From Allodiplogaster sudhausi (lineage: Eukaryota > Nematoda > Chromadorea > Rhabditida > Diplogasteridae): DNA of 64,000 nucleotides. The position numbers and the translations under genes are program-made. How positions within the stretch are numbered: the stretch's first letter is position 1; each line of letters begins with the position of its first letter. Below are positions 1-12,891 of the stretch, piece by piece. The DNA lies in assembly GCA_945643635.1 (NCBI GenBank), contig CALZFC010000062.1, positions 383,501-447,500 on the forward strand, in the 5' to 3' direction. A model generated the notes under the pieces. It was not told where the DNA came from and made no database searches. It saw only the letters and a list, made by a program, of their open reading frames with translations.

Positions 1-147
1 AGAGAGAGAGAGATGAGAGAAAGAGAAGGATGGACAGAGGCATAAAGGGAGAAAAGAGAAATGATAGCGAAACAGAAGACAGAAGGTGTCATTGTTATAT
101 TAAAAATTATAGAAAAAAGAGGAAATATTATAATGTCATAATTTGAC

Positions 148-450
148 CATGATCCAGTTCGGCGGCGACTTCGTGGAGGAGCCGCAGCGTCTTGCGCAGC
201 AGCTCAGCACTATTCTGCACTCCACGGGAAGAGGAATTGGAGGACGAGCAGTCGTGTATACTACGCCAGACACCACATCTGGAGAGAGAGAGAGAGAGAG
301 AGAGATAGGATGAGAGAGAGTAGTAAAAGAAGAAGCTTTCTGGAGCGAGAAGAGGCAGACTAACTCTTTGCCGTCAATGACGAGTGTTGCCTTCAGGGAT
401 GTCGTGCCAATGTCCACGCCCAGAACTCGCATCTCTCTCAACTTCAGCAC
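148..450 (-). CDS. SHPK: Sedoheptulokinase-like FGGY sugar kinase, N-terminal two exons (partial, runs off left edge)
   Basis: Two exons on the minus strand join in phase. Exon 1 is 450..365 and exon 2 is 278..148; the intron runs from GT at 364 to AG at 279, and the split codon gives Glu. The protein starts MLKLREMRVLGVDIGTTSLK. The VDIGTTSLK stretch is the phosphate-1 ATP-binding motif of the FGGY carbohydrate kinase fold (DxGTTS). Its short start and the sequence right after the motif look most like sedoheptulokinase (CARKL), which phosphorylates sedoheptulose in the cytosol as a side branch of the pentose phosphate pathway. A second in-frame Met at 432 is an equally good start. Exon 2 is a poorly conserved helical stretch ending near a GT donor at 147. 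The catalytic and sugar-binding parts lie outside the window, so another FGGY kinase (xylulokinase, FGGY1) cannot be excluded. Confidence 0.6.
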
Positions 451-1919
451 CCCATATTTTTGTCACCGATAGCTTAGCCATACTTGTCGCGCCTCCCCAC
501 AATGCGTTTGTCTACCTTACACCTTTGTTAGTCTCAACATCAATGTACATATATTTTTGTCGGTAAACGGCACTCTAGGCAAAGACGTCAATATCACATC
601 TCTTTATTGCACCATGCTGGGTGAATTCGGTAAAGCTACAAGGGTACTCTGGCTCGGACAGTTTTCATTAGGCGGTTCAAAGCGGTCGTTTTAAGTTAGA
701 GAGATGGGAACGGAAAGTTATTGTAGAAAATACGGAACTGCAGGCAAAGGAAGCATTCGGTGGCAAAGAGGAGAAGCACGAGAGCATCAACCGGCTTTTC
801 ACATTTCCCCACTTGGGCATGGGGAAACATCGTGAGGCAGAGAGAGAGAGAGAGGGGAGCGAGAAAGAGCAAGAGAAGAAAGAGATAGCAGATATTTGCA
901 CTATCACCGCTGATTACTCTTTTCAAGCGTTACATTGATCGATCAGTGGAAAGAATCTCGAATTGTTCATGATAACGCCATCTCTTTCTCCTACCGTCTC
1001 TACTTTCCTTCTCTCTCGTCCTCCTTTCCTATCTCTCCATTCGCGTGGAAATCATATGGCCAGCAATATGAATAATGCCCCCCCCCCTAAACCTAGCATT
1101 ACGGGTACAAACCCATGCAGAAAAAAAGACAAGTAAATAATGACATTATACAGCGTTTATGAGAAGAAAACTAAAATGAAAAATAAACGAAAATGGAAGG
1201 CATATAAGAAACAATATCACCTTTTTTTTGAATGGCAAGCGTTCCCCGAAGAGCACACACTAAAATAAATTGTTAATCATCTAAATTGACTCCCAATCGA
1301 AAAATACAACGCGCGTCTACTCTGCCAATCACAGAAAATAGTGATAAGAGTACGAGAGAAATGTAGGCTAACAATAAGAATGCAGTTTTGCGCGAGCAAA
1401 AACAATTAACGTTAAAGTGGAGTAATGAAAGTTAAAAGCAGAGGTAAGAAAGCAGTGGAATTTGGGGAGGAGTACTTCGTTTGGAAGACTGCACTATTCC
1501 TTTGGCTATTGCTCTTTGGACTTGTTAAAGAATAAGCGAAGAGAATAAAAACAAAAAAAAAAACTTTTGGGAGTGGAACCGCTTTAGAAATGTCGTCCCG
1601 TAATAAGATAAAAGGAACGAAACAACAAGCTGTAGAAATAGTAGACACATTCACACGTCGAAGCATTTTAAATGCACTCCAAAGAAACAAATGTTAGCGA
1701 TCTCATAGTATTATACTTTTTACAAAGGAAAACAATAATTATTTCTCTTAAAGGAATTTACATTCATTGTTAAAAATAATAGCTTAATTAATCATAAAAT
1801 AGGCCCAATTTTTTAAGGAGAGCTCTTTAAAAAAAATCATGACAAAAATAGAGGTTAAAACCCATTGTTAGAGAAACTCTAGACGCTTATACAAGCAGGG
1901 GACAGCCGGAGGGATTCTA
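451..1919. other. Intergenic region between SHPK-like and C1GALT1 genes
   Basis: This is AT-rich DNA with a short GA tract near 838-856 and a C-rich run at 1078-1087. I see no exon with splice signals and family similarity. It contains the 5' flank of the SHPK-like gene and the 3' flank of C1GALT1, both on the minus strand. Confidence 0.6.
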
Positions 1920-4900
1920 TCAAATGGTGGAGTTGAAATGAACATCATCCGCTCCTTGATTACGTGCGGCGTCTTCCCTCGCATCCTCAACTACATCGTG
2001 GCCGCGGACGTTCTCAAAGGACCTCGAGATACCAAAGGCGCGTAGATGGTAGATCAGGTACTCCAGCACGTACCTGGAACAAGAATATTAACAATATAAA
2101 CACGCGACATCATATTTCCATTTTTTAAATAAAAAACGCACCATAGGATAAGAATACGAAGAGCCAGCCAACTATGCTCATATAATATAAGCGACATATC
2201 TACTTGTTGCTGCCTCTTGAATCTCCCAGTTGAAGCAATCTGTTTACTAATCTTGCAGATCTTGCCCTTCAAATCACGCATAACTGCATAAGGAGATCCC
2301 TAATCTTTTCATTTAGTTCAATATGAACTATTTATTTTTTTAAGCTAATTGCACCGACATCAAGTTAGCGTTGACGTAGTGGAACGAGACGGCGTAGTCC
2401 GAGCAGCAGGTAGGCCCCTGGTCGATCGGGTAGTAAGTGTACTGCCAGAACCAGAACGAGGGGTCCACGTGGCCAGGCATCAGATGGTGCTCGGGGACAA
2501 AGGGCATGAATCTGCAAAGAGAGAGAGGAGAGAATGAACGAAAAGAAAGGCTACAGGAAAACAAAGGCAAAGGAATTTTCCTACTCTGAAAACCAGCGGT
2601 ACATATCTATGTTCTCGGTAATATCTATGGAGCATGGAATTAGTAACATCAAACGCAGAAAGAAACTGCAGAATATCTTTTTTTTAACAGTATAACCATA
2701 TTTTTATTTGATATAAATGAATACTGATAACAGTCCCCTGCCCTGACCGATGATGTCCGTCGGCAGTGCGCGAGTCTCCGGCCCTGACCCCGACCCTCTC
2801 CAGGCACTTGCCCATCTCGGCGTCCTCCGCCCCGCCGTGGTTCGGCGAGCACAGCGACGAGTTCGGCATCGCTTCAGTCACGAATCTTCAAAACATAAAT
2901 ATTTTTTGTTCATATAGTAAGAACTCAAAATAATAATAATTATTCATGTAAACATTTGATTAAAATGCTACATCTTGCATTCTTATTAGAGCTATATACT
3001 GATGGTGGGTGCAAATATGTATTCCGCACAAATCTGCTGCATTTACTAGTCTTTTAAAGACCGCTGACAACTGTGAGTGATAGCAAGCCAACTAGGAGGA
3101 ATATAAAAAAAAGAAGGCAAGATGAGAAATGACTTTTGAAGCGCTTTCCTCGACAGCACATAGCCCGCGCCTCCGCTCATGTAGCCTTGCTTCGTGAACG
3201 GCTTGAACTTACAGCCAAAGTAGATCGGTTCCTCAATTCGACCAATTCAAATAATAGTTATAATATATCTCATAATAATTATAACATTTTAAAATTTAAA
3301 CTTCTGACGAAGTTTACACTCTCATAATGGAGCTACCGACTACCATTGTGCTTTTTTTGGATTATAGACCTAACTAGAAACGTACGCACCGATTATTCGA
3401 AACGAAATACTTATGCAAATGATGAGGGTGTAAAACCTCCGGGGAATGAGGAAGTAGCATGTAACGGAGATTCTCAACGACTACATACGTGTCGTCGTCA
3501 GCCTTCATGAACCAGTCAAAATCATTCTGTAAATGGAACAATATATCAAATCTGGACAAAAACGGTTTAAAACGTTAAATTATAAAAAAAATTTTATTCC
3601 AGAAGAACCATACAATCTTTTAGAAAAAAAACTTATCATAGAACGAAAGAAAAGCCAACCAAGTGATTCTCATAGGCCCACGTGAAGGCAGCCTTCGTCT
3701 TGGCCCAAAGATAATCTCGACCTGGATAAGCAGAAATATTTCTACTCGCTTAACCCTCTTAACCTTCTGTTAAGCAATAAAACAATGTCTGACTTGAAAC
3801 AACTCGTCTGTCTTTAAGACAGTAAACTGGTTTGATATGTAGTCATTTGGAAATTTCAGAAAATTAAAAAGATAAATTTAAAAAAAAATATTGCTAACCT
3901 TCCGATATGTTGAGATTCATCGCCGGAAGACTCGGGTCGTCCTCGCTCGACATGAAGATGTACTTGTTACATCGCTTCGCCCAGGTCGCCTCCAATTATT
4001 AACTTTAGCTTAGCAAGACTGTTAATGTGATTCTCATGCGAAAGCGGGGATCGCGCTATTCTTGATCATTTTTCTTTGCCTTTCATTCGACAATCCACTC
4101 CAAAATACTTTCACGGAGGTCTCTGTATTTCAGCGGAAAAGCTCACCTTGACGTGGACTGCTCGCTTCTCATGATTTTGCTTGCCAGTCAAAATCCAGCA
4201 AAGCACACGGACCTTTTTCGCGACTTCTTCGGCGAGAGCAGCCTCGCCTAAAATATTTTTTTTAAATTAAAAATTATTTATTTATATGTCCCTTGAAACA
4301 AACGCGCCATTCCCTAAATAGTCGAAGATCGTCATTTCAATAAAACTGCTACCAATCTTCGGCACGAGTAGAAAGCATGAAAACCAAATAGTAAAGTATA
4401 GCTGTCTCTTTTTCTGCTTCCCCTTCATCTCTCTCTCTCTCTCTCTCTTTCTCTTACTCACTTTCAACCAAGTGAAATTGTTTACGAGTACTGTGTCTCC
4501 CCAGAAACAGCAGCTGTGCAAAGGGAGCAGACGCGACAGCGAAGCTGTGATGAGGATTCTTGGTTTATTCTCGTTCTCTTCACTCTGTTCGTCTCTCTCT
4601 CTCTGTCTCTCCCTCTCTCGTTCTTCCACTACCCTTTTCCCTCCTTCCAGTAGTGTAGGAATGTTTATATCACAAAATCAGGAAAAAGTGGGTGGTTTTA
4701 TCCTCCGAGTGTTTTTTTATTTATTTCTTATCAACAGATATAACAACTAAAAATGCCCCAATTTTCACAGCTCTCACAACTGACTTCTGATCCAGCTCCA
4801 CATCAACTACCGTACCCCTCTTTCCATCCAAGACCCGTTCCCTACCTGCATGATGATGGCTGGAATTGGAGTGGAATTGGAGAGGGGCGACGGGTGCGTG

Positions 4901-4978
4901 TCTGTCATCGACTTCGTCATCGGAGTGCGCGTCATGGCCGTGGTGGTGGCCGTCTTCCGCTCCTCGCTCTCCACGCAA
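1920..4978 (-). CDS. C1GALT1: Core-1 beta-1,3-galactosyltransferase (T-synthase, GT31), N-terminal anchor exon not found
   Basis: The enzyme transfers galactose from UDP-Gal to GalNAc-Ser/Thr in the Golgi, making core-1 O-glycans. Nine exons on the minus strand join in phase: 4978..4846, 4247..4147, 3989..3899, 3721..3660, 3526..3437, 3231..3134, 2885..2748, 2511..2359, 2073..1920. Together they encode about 339 residues ending in TGA. Family landmarks in order are [10 protein letters not shown], the [10 protein letters not shown] strand, [14 protein letters not shown], the metal-binding [10 protein letters not shown] (DxD), [25 protein letters not shown] and [12 protein letters not shown] near the C-terminus. 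The exon 1 piece shown is a His/Asp-rich stem ([12 protein letters not shown]). The cytosolic tail and signal anchor must come from an upstream exon that I could not identify with confidence. A divergent paralogue lies at 37714-41508. Confidence 0.92.
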
Positions 4979-6180
4979 CTGGAATCAGCCATTCATCAAT
5001 ATTATTTATTACCTTCTGAATTTTTGTTTTTCACTCCTCTCTTAACACAAATGATCAAATGAAATTTTAATTAGACTTATTAAAATACCCACTAAAAGGC
5101 GATACTAGCCAATAATATTCGACAAAGTTACCGTACTGTACAACTCGACCGATTATGCAAAAAACTTCAGCTGCATAGTAAAACAAGGTTGAAATGGAGT
5201 AAAAATAGCGGCGGTTTTCTTAACGAAACGCACCGGCGGCACATGAATATACATGATTCCCCGTAATCTCTTCTCTATTCCTCCGGCAGTCATCACCGCC
5301 AGATTACTTTATCAGTGTATGGGGTCAATGGAACAAACCAAAGTAGATAGACTCCAAGGAGTGCCTATGATTCACGGGCTTCACCTTTGCATTGCCAGCG
5401 TATGGGAACACGACGAGTTCCCCGTAGCCGTAGCCTCCAGAAGGCGTGAGTAGAAGAGAGATCGACACTCCAGCCAGCACTCCTTCAAGGTCAAAGAAAT
5501 ACATTTATTTCTCTTCAATCAAAATGGGTCAAAATATATGTATTAATTTATTTGCCATTCTAAATCACATTTTACTGCTCTTTACGCTAATATAATCAAC
5601 ACAGTAATACTACTTTTTGGTTGTAAACTCGTCTTAACTATAAAAAAACAGTATTAATACACTCCTTAATAAACTTTGTAGTATAGGCTAATCAAGACCC
5701 TGCCTCCATCCCCCCTCCCCAATACACTCTCTGAAATACCCTGCAATCTACGTCAGGGTATTTTATATCACTCGCTGCTGGATGAAAAGTTGATGAACAA
5801 CAACTAGCGTTCCAGTGTCTCATAGCCTTGACGTGGACTTACGCTTTCTGCTCTTTCAACATACTCTGTTCTCTCTCCATTCCCGCTCTTTCTCTCTTTC
5901 TCTGTCTCTCTCCCTCTTCCTGCACTAACCAATGCCAACGTAGAGAACGGGGGACATGCGAGGCCATCCCATCTTGGTTGCTCTTCTTCTCTGGTCACTC
6001 TTCCCTCCACGCTCTCTTCTAAACCATCTGAACACACGAGAGCAGTGATACGATTACGAACCATCACAAAGCTAGCAGAGAAGAGGACACCGAATGCATA
6101 AAATAGCGAGGATCGCACCGAATCGCGAAGACTATGAAAAGGATGATGAATCAATTGCACAATGACATTTTTAATTATAT
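4979..6180. other. 5' flank of C1GALT1, possibly holding its unidentified anchor exon
   Basis: C1GALT1 still needs a first exon with a Met and a transmembrane anchor, joined in phase 0 to the acceptor at 4979. The best hydrophobic minus-strand stretch is around 6050-6110, but it lacks a convincing start and donor. No other gene is visible. Short CT-rich tracts occur at 5868-5925. Confidence 0.4.
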
Positions 6181-6184
6181 CGAA

Positions 6185-6222
<38 letters not shown>

Positions 6223-6291
6223 TGTGAGGAGACGAGTAGAGACAGAGCAGAGAAGAGAGGGTGTTAGAAAGAGAAGAAAAGCAGAGAGAGG

Positions 6292-6337
<46 letters not shown>

Positions 6338-7385
6338 AGTCTGATCATGCATTCATGTAGCCATGAAATAAAAGTAAACAACGCCCGAGAGATTATGGAA
6401 ATGTGGAGAAAGATGAAAAGAGAGAGAGAGAGACAGAGAGAGAGAGACAGAGCGAGAGAGAGAGACAGAGCGAAAGAGAGAGACAGAGAGAGAGAGAGAC
6501 AGAGCGAGAGAGAGACAGAGAGAGAGAGAGACAGAGCGAGAGCGAGAGAAAGATATGAGAATGTGGGGAAGAAAAAAGGGAGAGAACAGTATGTCTAGGC
6601 TGCTCCATAAGATGAGAACTCGTTTTATGGATGCAACAATGACCGGGAAGTGCGAGGATGTAAAAGTACTTGTTGGTGGGGTTGGGGAAGGGAGGGGGGC
6701 GTCGAGGGAGAGGAGGGGGGTGTCTGGGCCTAGGAGTTGGTAAGGGGCCCGGGGCTGAATCCTCTCTCCCTCTCTCTCTTTCTCTCCCTATCTCTCTCCT
6801 TATGTGCCTCTTTTAACCATAGATGACGGACGTCCTTTCAACCTGCAGCTCTTTTTTTCTCTGCTTCAGTCACCTTCTCTATATCTATCTTTCTTTCTCG
6901 CTCTCTCGATCTCTCGTTTCCATCCCACCCCACCCATATTGTGAGTGATAAGCAAGCAGATATGAGTACCCTTCCCGGATAGCAATAACGATCGTACGCA
7001 ACGTGGCGAGAGAAAGAGGGAGGAAGAGGAAAAGGGAGAAATCGGGAGGAAGAGAGAGAGAGGGAGATAGAGAGAAATAATGAGAGAGAGAACCAAGAAC
7101 ACTGACAAGAGAAGCGAAAGATAACATCCGCGAGGGAGAGAGTAGAAGGTTATGTAAGGGAAAGAGTGATAAATAGAATGGAATTGATAAAAGCCGACCC
7201 TGGCCCAGATATCAGCCTGAATAAAGCTGACAAATGGAGAGGGACAAAAGGCGTCATCAGTATCAGAGAGCTGTTCGTTCGGAAAGATGAAGCGGCTCTT
7301 GCCACGTTTTGCTAGGTTGTGTCAATGGAAGAGAGAAGGGAAGAGCGGGAGAGGAGAGAGAGCTAGAGGGATAAAATAGTGAGAG

Positions 7386-7460
<75 letters not shown>

Positions 7461-7589
7461 AACGTGGCAAGTAATCAAGGATTGAAAGAGGGAGCAGGAA
7501 GCAGATACCTTGAGACGAAGGGGAGCATACGACGCATACCTGGCCAGGCGAGAGGGATACAGAGACGAGGAGAGAGTTTTACGAGCGAG

Positions 7590-7629
<40 letters not shown>

Positions 7630-7756
7630 CAGAAAAGCCTTTGTGAGTCTCCACGAAATGGGCATGAGACGCTGAGCGCCTTCGTCAGCTCTACGACAGT
7701 TGCACAAATACAGGCGGCGTTCATGGGGGACCTGAAGAAAGTCGGAATAACTGGGA

Positions 7757-7834
<78 letters not shown>

Positions 7835-8180
7835 CGAGAGAGGATAGCGGAGAGAAGCAGAGAACGTACAGTTTGAGCAGATGAAAGAGAGTCGAGGGAT
7901 CGAGAATTCACTGTCGCTCTATCTCTTCTTGTTTCTCTTCCTACTATTCTCTATCTCTCTCCTCGCTGCTTTCAGACAACTTTAGCCCATTCTCTTCCAC
8001 TTTTTCCTTCGCCTCTCTCCCAGAACCAAAGTCGACTTCTTCTTGCACTTTTCGCGCTCCCTTCTGATTCCTCTGAAGGAGAGTGCAAGGTGACATGGCG
8101 AATAGGCAAAGACAGAAGACGGGGAAAGACGAAAGTGAGAGAGAGAGAGTGAGAGAGAGAGAGAGGGAGAGGGAGAGAGA
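6181..8180. repeat. Dense (GA)n microsatellite cluster
   Basis: Long imperfect (GA)n runs on the plus strand lie at about 6186-6230, 6294-6334, 6418-6552, 7378-7456, 7588-7625, 7759-7852 and 8136-8180. Open frames in this region read only Arg-Glu or Ser-Leu repeats, so they are repeat artefacts. Nothing here resembles a conserved protein. Confidence 0.9.
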
Positions 8181-11100
8181 GAAAATAAGAGGGCAGAGTG
8201 CAAAAGGAGACCGCATCTCGAGTTTAGAGTACCAACACCCCTCTAAATAACGCCTTAGGCTAACTTTACACGAGCGGAAAAAAATGACTGAAATGAAGTG
8301 TGAGTAGAATGAAGCAAAGAGAGTATAGTAGAAGGCTCTAACCAAGAGACCGATTGAATGGCTTCTTGATCAATGAGTTCTTCACATACAAAGAGTGCAA
8401 AGGAACTTTTTTTAAAGCCCTACAAGAAGAGACAGAGAGCAAACACAGAAACACTACATTTGCAGCAAGCTTTCCATTGTAAAAAAAATTTAACCATTAT
8501 ACGGCATAAGCACGATTTTAAAGTGAATAACTCAACATGAGTTCTCAGACAGGGCTTAAAATGGGGCGCCCAAACCCTCGAGGAAGGATGAGTGAGGGGA
8601 CGGCGGAAACTGTTATGTTAAATATGACAAAAATTTTCGATTATATTTCGCTTTAGCACGTATATTCGATTTTCTTAACCAGAAAGGATGACTGAAAATT
8701 TGCCTAGGCAGTCGGCTTTTAAGCTATGTTCTCAGATCTTCGATGGGTAAGCCTAGCCTACAATAGAATAAGACTTGAAAATAAAATAAAATTCGAAGAT
8801 GAAATTATTCGTCGAAAAAGTATGGAGTAAGGCTGAACATAGCGAATGTTTCAGGCCCGGCTCTGCAAGTCATTTCTCTCTTCTTTGCAACGCAAACAAA
8901 GCGCCGAAAAGAGCAGATACGTAATCGGGCGAAATGATTGAATAACCGATGCGTGCAACACATTCGGGTGAGGGAGTAATTTCGACAGATTAAACAATTC
9001 ATTAAATAGTATAAAATATACCTTTGAACCGGGAGAGTAAATCTATAATAAAATAGAATTGTCAGAAATAAATTATTTGCTCGTCGCAAATAATAAGAAA
9101 GACTATCTGCTCATAAAAACTACCGATGAGAGAGAAAAGTCATAGAAAAATGTAAGGAACAAATCTGCAAAACATGAAACATGCGTATCAACGGGCAAAG
9201 TGTCACATTTAAAATGCAAGGCAAGCCAAAGGAAAAAGTATAAGAAATCCTTTCATATTCAAGGGCACAAAGATTCTCTCTGCAATCCCGGCTGCATTTT
9301 AAAGAAGTATCATCCCCATAGTGACACTGCAAGGGGTTGGGGAAGAAATGGTAAACGAATACGTGCTGGGGTATAGCACATGCAAATCATGAAACTAAGT
9401 AATTGGCAAGTACAGTCAGCACAAACAATTGGTACAGAGAGGTACAGAGAGTAAGGAGATAGCGAGAGAGAGCGAGAGAGAAAGAAAGAGAGAGATAGAA
9501 AGAAAGAGAGAGATAGCAAGTTAGAGTTCAAGCAGGTAAGAGGAAAGGCTCGAGCGCACCTCGGGGCAAGAAACAAAAGAGGGCACTTCCAGGCTCGAGA
9601 TTCGAGGCGGAACGCTTCTCTTGTATGCAGCTTTTTGCCATTCTTTCTCTCCCCCTTTCCTCTCCCTCTCTGTCCTCTCGATATCACTAACACCTTCTCT
9701 ATGTTGCTCCCTCCCTCTACACACACGCCACCTTCTCAAAAGTGAGCTCGTAACAATGCAACTTGATGTGCAAGGACAAGCACAGGCAGATGATCCCTGG
9801 AGGTACAAGTAGGCAGTGAGGTTGTGAAGGGGGAGTGGAGAGGAGCGGAGAGAGAAAGAGAGAGGGCCTTCCTAGTACTCATTCTCGACTACCTCTTGCT
9901 CTCTCTTGCGATCAGTATTACAGCCCTGACGCAACAAAGCTATTGCTCTCCCTGACAACGAGTGTTACCAGTCATCACCCTTTTCTCTCGCAATCTAACT
10001 CTCTCTCTCTCTCTTCCTCTCTCGCTTACTCCCCTCAGGTCTCCCTCAATTGCCTAGGCATACCCACTCCGGTCGATCTGGGCCTCTCCTCAAAGCGACA
10101 GACAGTATCGCAGAAGGGGCTCACACAAACAATTTCCCTCTTCTTCTATCTCTCTACCGTCTCATCATCTATACCCAAGGCAGGTCTTTTCCCTCTCTAG
10201 CCACTCTCCATATCCCACCATTTCCGTAGCTGTACAGCTCATCCAATCCATCATGCTGCCGCATCTCAAAGGGCCTTCCTTTTTTCCCTCTCTTCCCTAT
10301 TTCCCTTCTTTCTCTCTCTCTCTCTCTCGTCTTCCCTGGTTTCCTTCAGTTTCTCTCTCTCTCTCTCTCGTTCCTCTCAACACGCAACCCCTCCCCAACC
10401 ACGGTGCTCAAATGTCTTGTCCTAATAAAAGCCTCCTTCCGTGTACGGCAACACCAGCACACGCATGGCGCGATCGTTCGATGCATTCTGAGGTTTCCAA
10501 TTTCGGGAAAGCAGGAAAGCGCGCACGAAACGTGTACTAGGCGCGCAGCAAATCACGCCGGCTGCCCTGGGGAGGCATCCTTCAACTATTCCTCTTTCCA
10601 TTTCAATCCCTTCTTTCTTTCTATTAACTATTAAGACCTTTCCTCAACACTCTTCTCGTCCAAAACATGCTGCCATCCAGCATCGATTACACCTAACTTA
10701 AAAGGGGATGAGTCATCATAAAAACTTTCCATGGCAACACAAGGTCTATCAAATTGGACACAACAAAAATAAAATGTGAATGGGTGAGGACGAGGAAAAC
10801 ACTACACAAATAACATGAAACGATCCCGAAATAGGCTAAGAGAACTGTTTGATGTGCGGGGGAGGGGGGGGGGGCAATACGAGTCTCCTTGCGATGTGTG
10901 GGAAACAGGCCAAACCAAAAGATATTTCCAGGGCCAGTGGAAAGGGAGAAAAGAGTGCAAACTGCTTGAGCTCGTTCGTGTATTGCGACCGTTCAAAACA
11001 AAGGAAAGAGCAAGCATCATCCATGTTGATTCATGGCTCGAATAGTTACTTAACAGAAGTCCAAGAAAGCGAGAAAAAGATGCCGTCTCCAGACGCAGAT

Positions 11101-12049
11101 AAGCGCCATGTTTGCTGTCTAAATGTTTCGCCCACGGGTCATGGAGCGCGATTGAAAGAAGCACAAATCCCGCTCGGACACATCAAACACGATTATAGAC
11201 GTTTCGTCGTGGAAACATTTTTTAAAAGGCAACATTGGCAGTAAAAGTAGAAGATTGCTGGATAAGCCACAATGCAACAATATTCCTAAAAGAAGCAAAT
11301 TAAGGCTGACCCACCTGGATATTAACTGGGGCAAAGTGCCTCGAGTGCGTCAGATGAAAATTAAAAAGAGAAGGAGAGCCGCGGAGTTCGAGATTAAAAA
11401 TTTGATTACAAAAATTCAAAGTACTGCTCAAAATCACAGCGGTTCATCACAAGAATGAATTGTTCGCCTGCCCACGTGACATGACGCAGTTAATCTACTA
11501 GGCTCTGATCTAAAATAGGCATTGCGCGTAAGAAAAATTAATTGAGAAAACTCAAAGAGCGAGCGTGGAGCCGAGGAAAAAAAACAAGATCGTGGTGGGC
11601 GTGGACTGAGTACCAATTCACTGCTAACCACAGTAAGTTTCAGTTTTGCATTATTTCGGTAAGATTCTGTCACTTATTCTCTATTATTATTGTTATTTTT
11701 AGAACTCCAATTTGTTGCTGGAACTATCCTCAAATATTTCATCAATTGTGAACAGGTTAAAGGCTGGCAGTTAAATTTTTTTTTAATCGACTTCTGTTGT
11801 TTAGAGGCCGACTTTAGAGGCCGACTTTACGGTCTCTTACTGCTTCAAAATATCTTGGAAGTCTTGCACATTTTTCGTTCTTGGTCTCTTCACCTTGGGT
11901 TTCTTTGCCGTTCCTTGAAAAACATTTGGATTTTAGTTTAAATGAGTGGTCTAGAAGTAGTGCTCGCCTATCGGCAAACCCTGTCGTCTTTGAGAAGTCC
12001 AGACTTTAAAGTGCACTCGAGACAGGTGGCCCTTTCCCAATTACTCTGT

Positions 12050-12089
<40 letters not shown>

Positions 12090-12368
12090 TCCCTCGCGTT
12101 CTCTCTATGCCCCTCTTTCTCTCTCCAACCACGGCTTGTTGCTGCTTCCTTCCTTATCATTGATAAATCGTGATCTATACTAGACATTTTGCACAGTTCG
12201 CGTCTGGTTTCGCTACCATATTGTGAAGAAGGGAGGATTTATGTATTTTGTGCTTACCCCACGTGTTTTCTGTCGAGCCACGCTGTATGAGAGACTACCA
12301 TCGACTGGTTCTCCATGTTTAGCCTTTTTTCTTGTACATATCTTCACACTTTTCTCCTCTCTCAATCT

Positions 12369-12424
<56 letters not shown>

Positions 12425-12891
12425 AAGTTTTTTCTCTCTCACTGTCTCTATCTTTCTTCGAAAGTTGTCAACTTCCCTTTTCCTCGCCATGCTCAGTTCG
12501 TTCCTGTTCAGAGCCAACTGCTGGCAACCCTACTTTCCATTTCTTTTCCACTTTCATCCAAACTTGCCGCATCAACGAAGTCACTCGCTTACGCTAACCT
12601 CTTTCGCATCTTATATATGTCGGCCGCCTCCAAAAAGATGAATTACCCCTTTATCACGTGTAAACTCGCTGATTCCTTTCCTATCCACGCACATTGTCAC
12701 TGCCTGATAAGAGTTAGTATTTGGTAATAAATCAGCGTGATTCATATTTAGTTTCATTTTCCTTGTGCTGTAATCGTATGTCTTGCCTGTAAACTTTGAG
12801 AACATGATTTTTTTTGTGAATGTGTAAGAAATATTTGTTTGCCTGTTTAATATTAATTTGTGTTTAACATTCCTTGTGTTTATAATGAAGG
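8181..12891. other. Gene-poor interval before PDK
   Basis: This is unique, mostly AT-rich DNA with (CT)n tracts near 9990-10020, 10310-10375, 12051-12088 and 12371-12424. Several frames stay open for 60-130 codons, but none shows splice-linked homologous exons. The last few hundred bases are the PDK 5' flank. Confidence 0.55.

Noticed and set aside
4850..5062. Plus-strand frame with a hydrophobic segment ([15 protein letters not shown])
   Set aside because: It is the complement of the C1GALT1 His-rich stem exon, which has consistent splice phases and homology continuing downstream.
5804..6352. Minus-strand frame with a membrane-like segment as C1GALT1 anchor
   Set aside because: No clear start and no donor in the phase needed for the acceptor at 4979; it runs into microsatellite.
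6134..7884. Long open frames rich in Arg-Glu or Ser-Leu
   Set aside because: They are (GA)n/(CT)n translated; the same pattern appears on both strands and has no conserved sequence.
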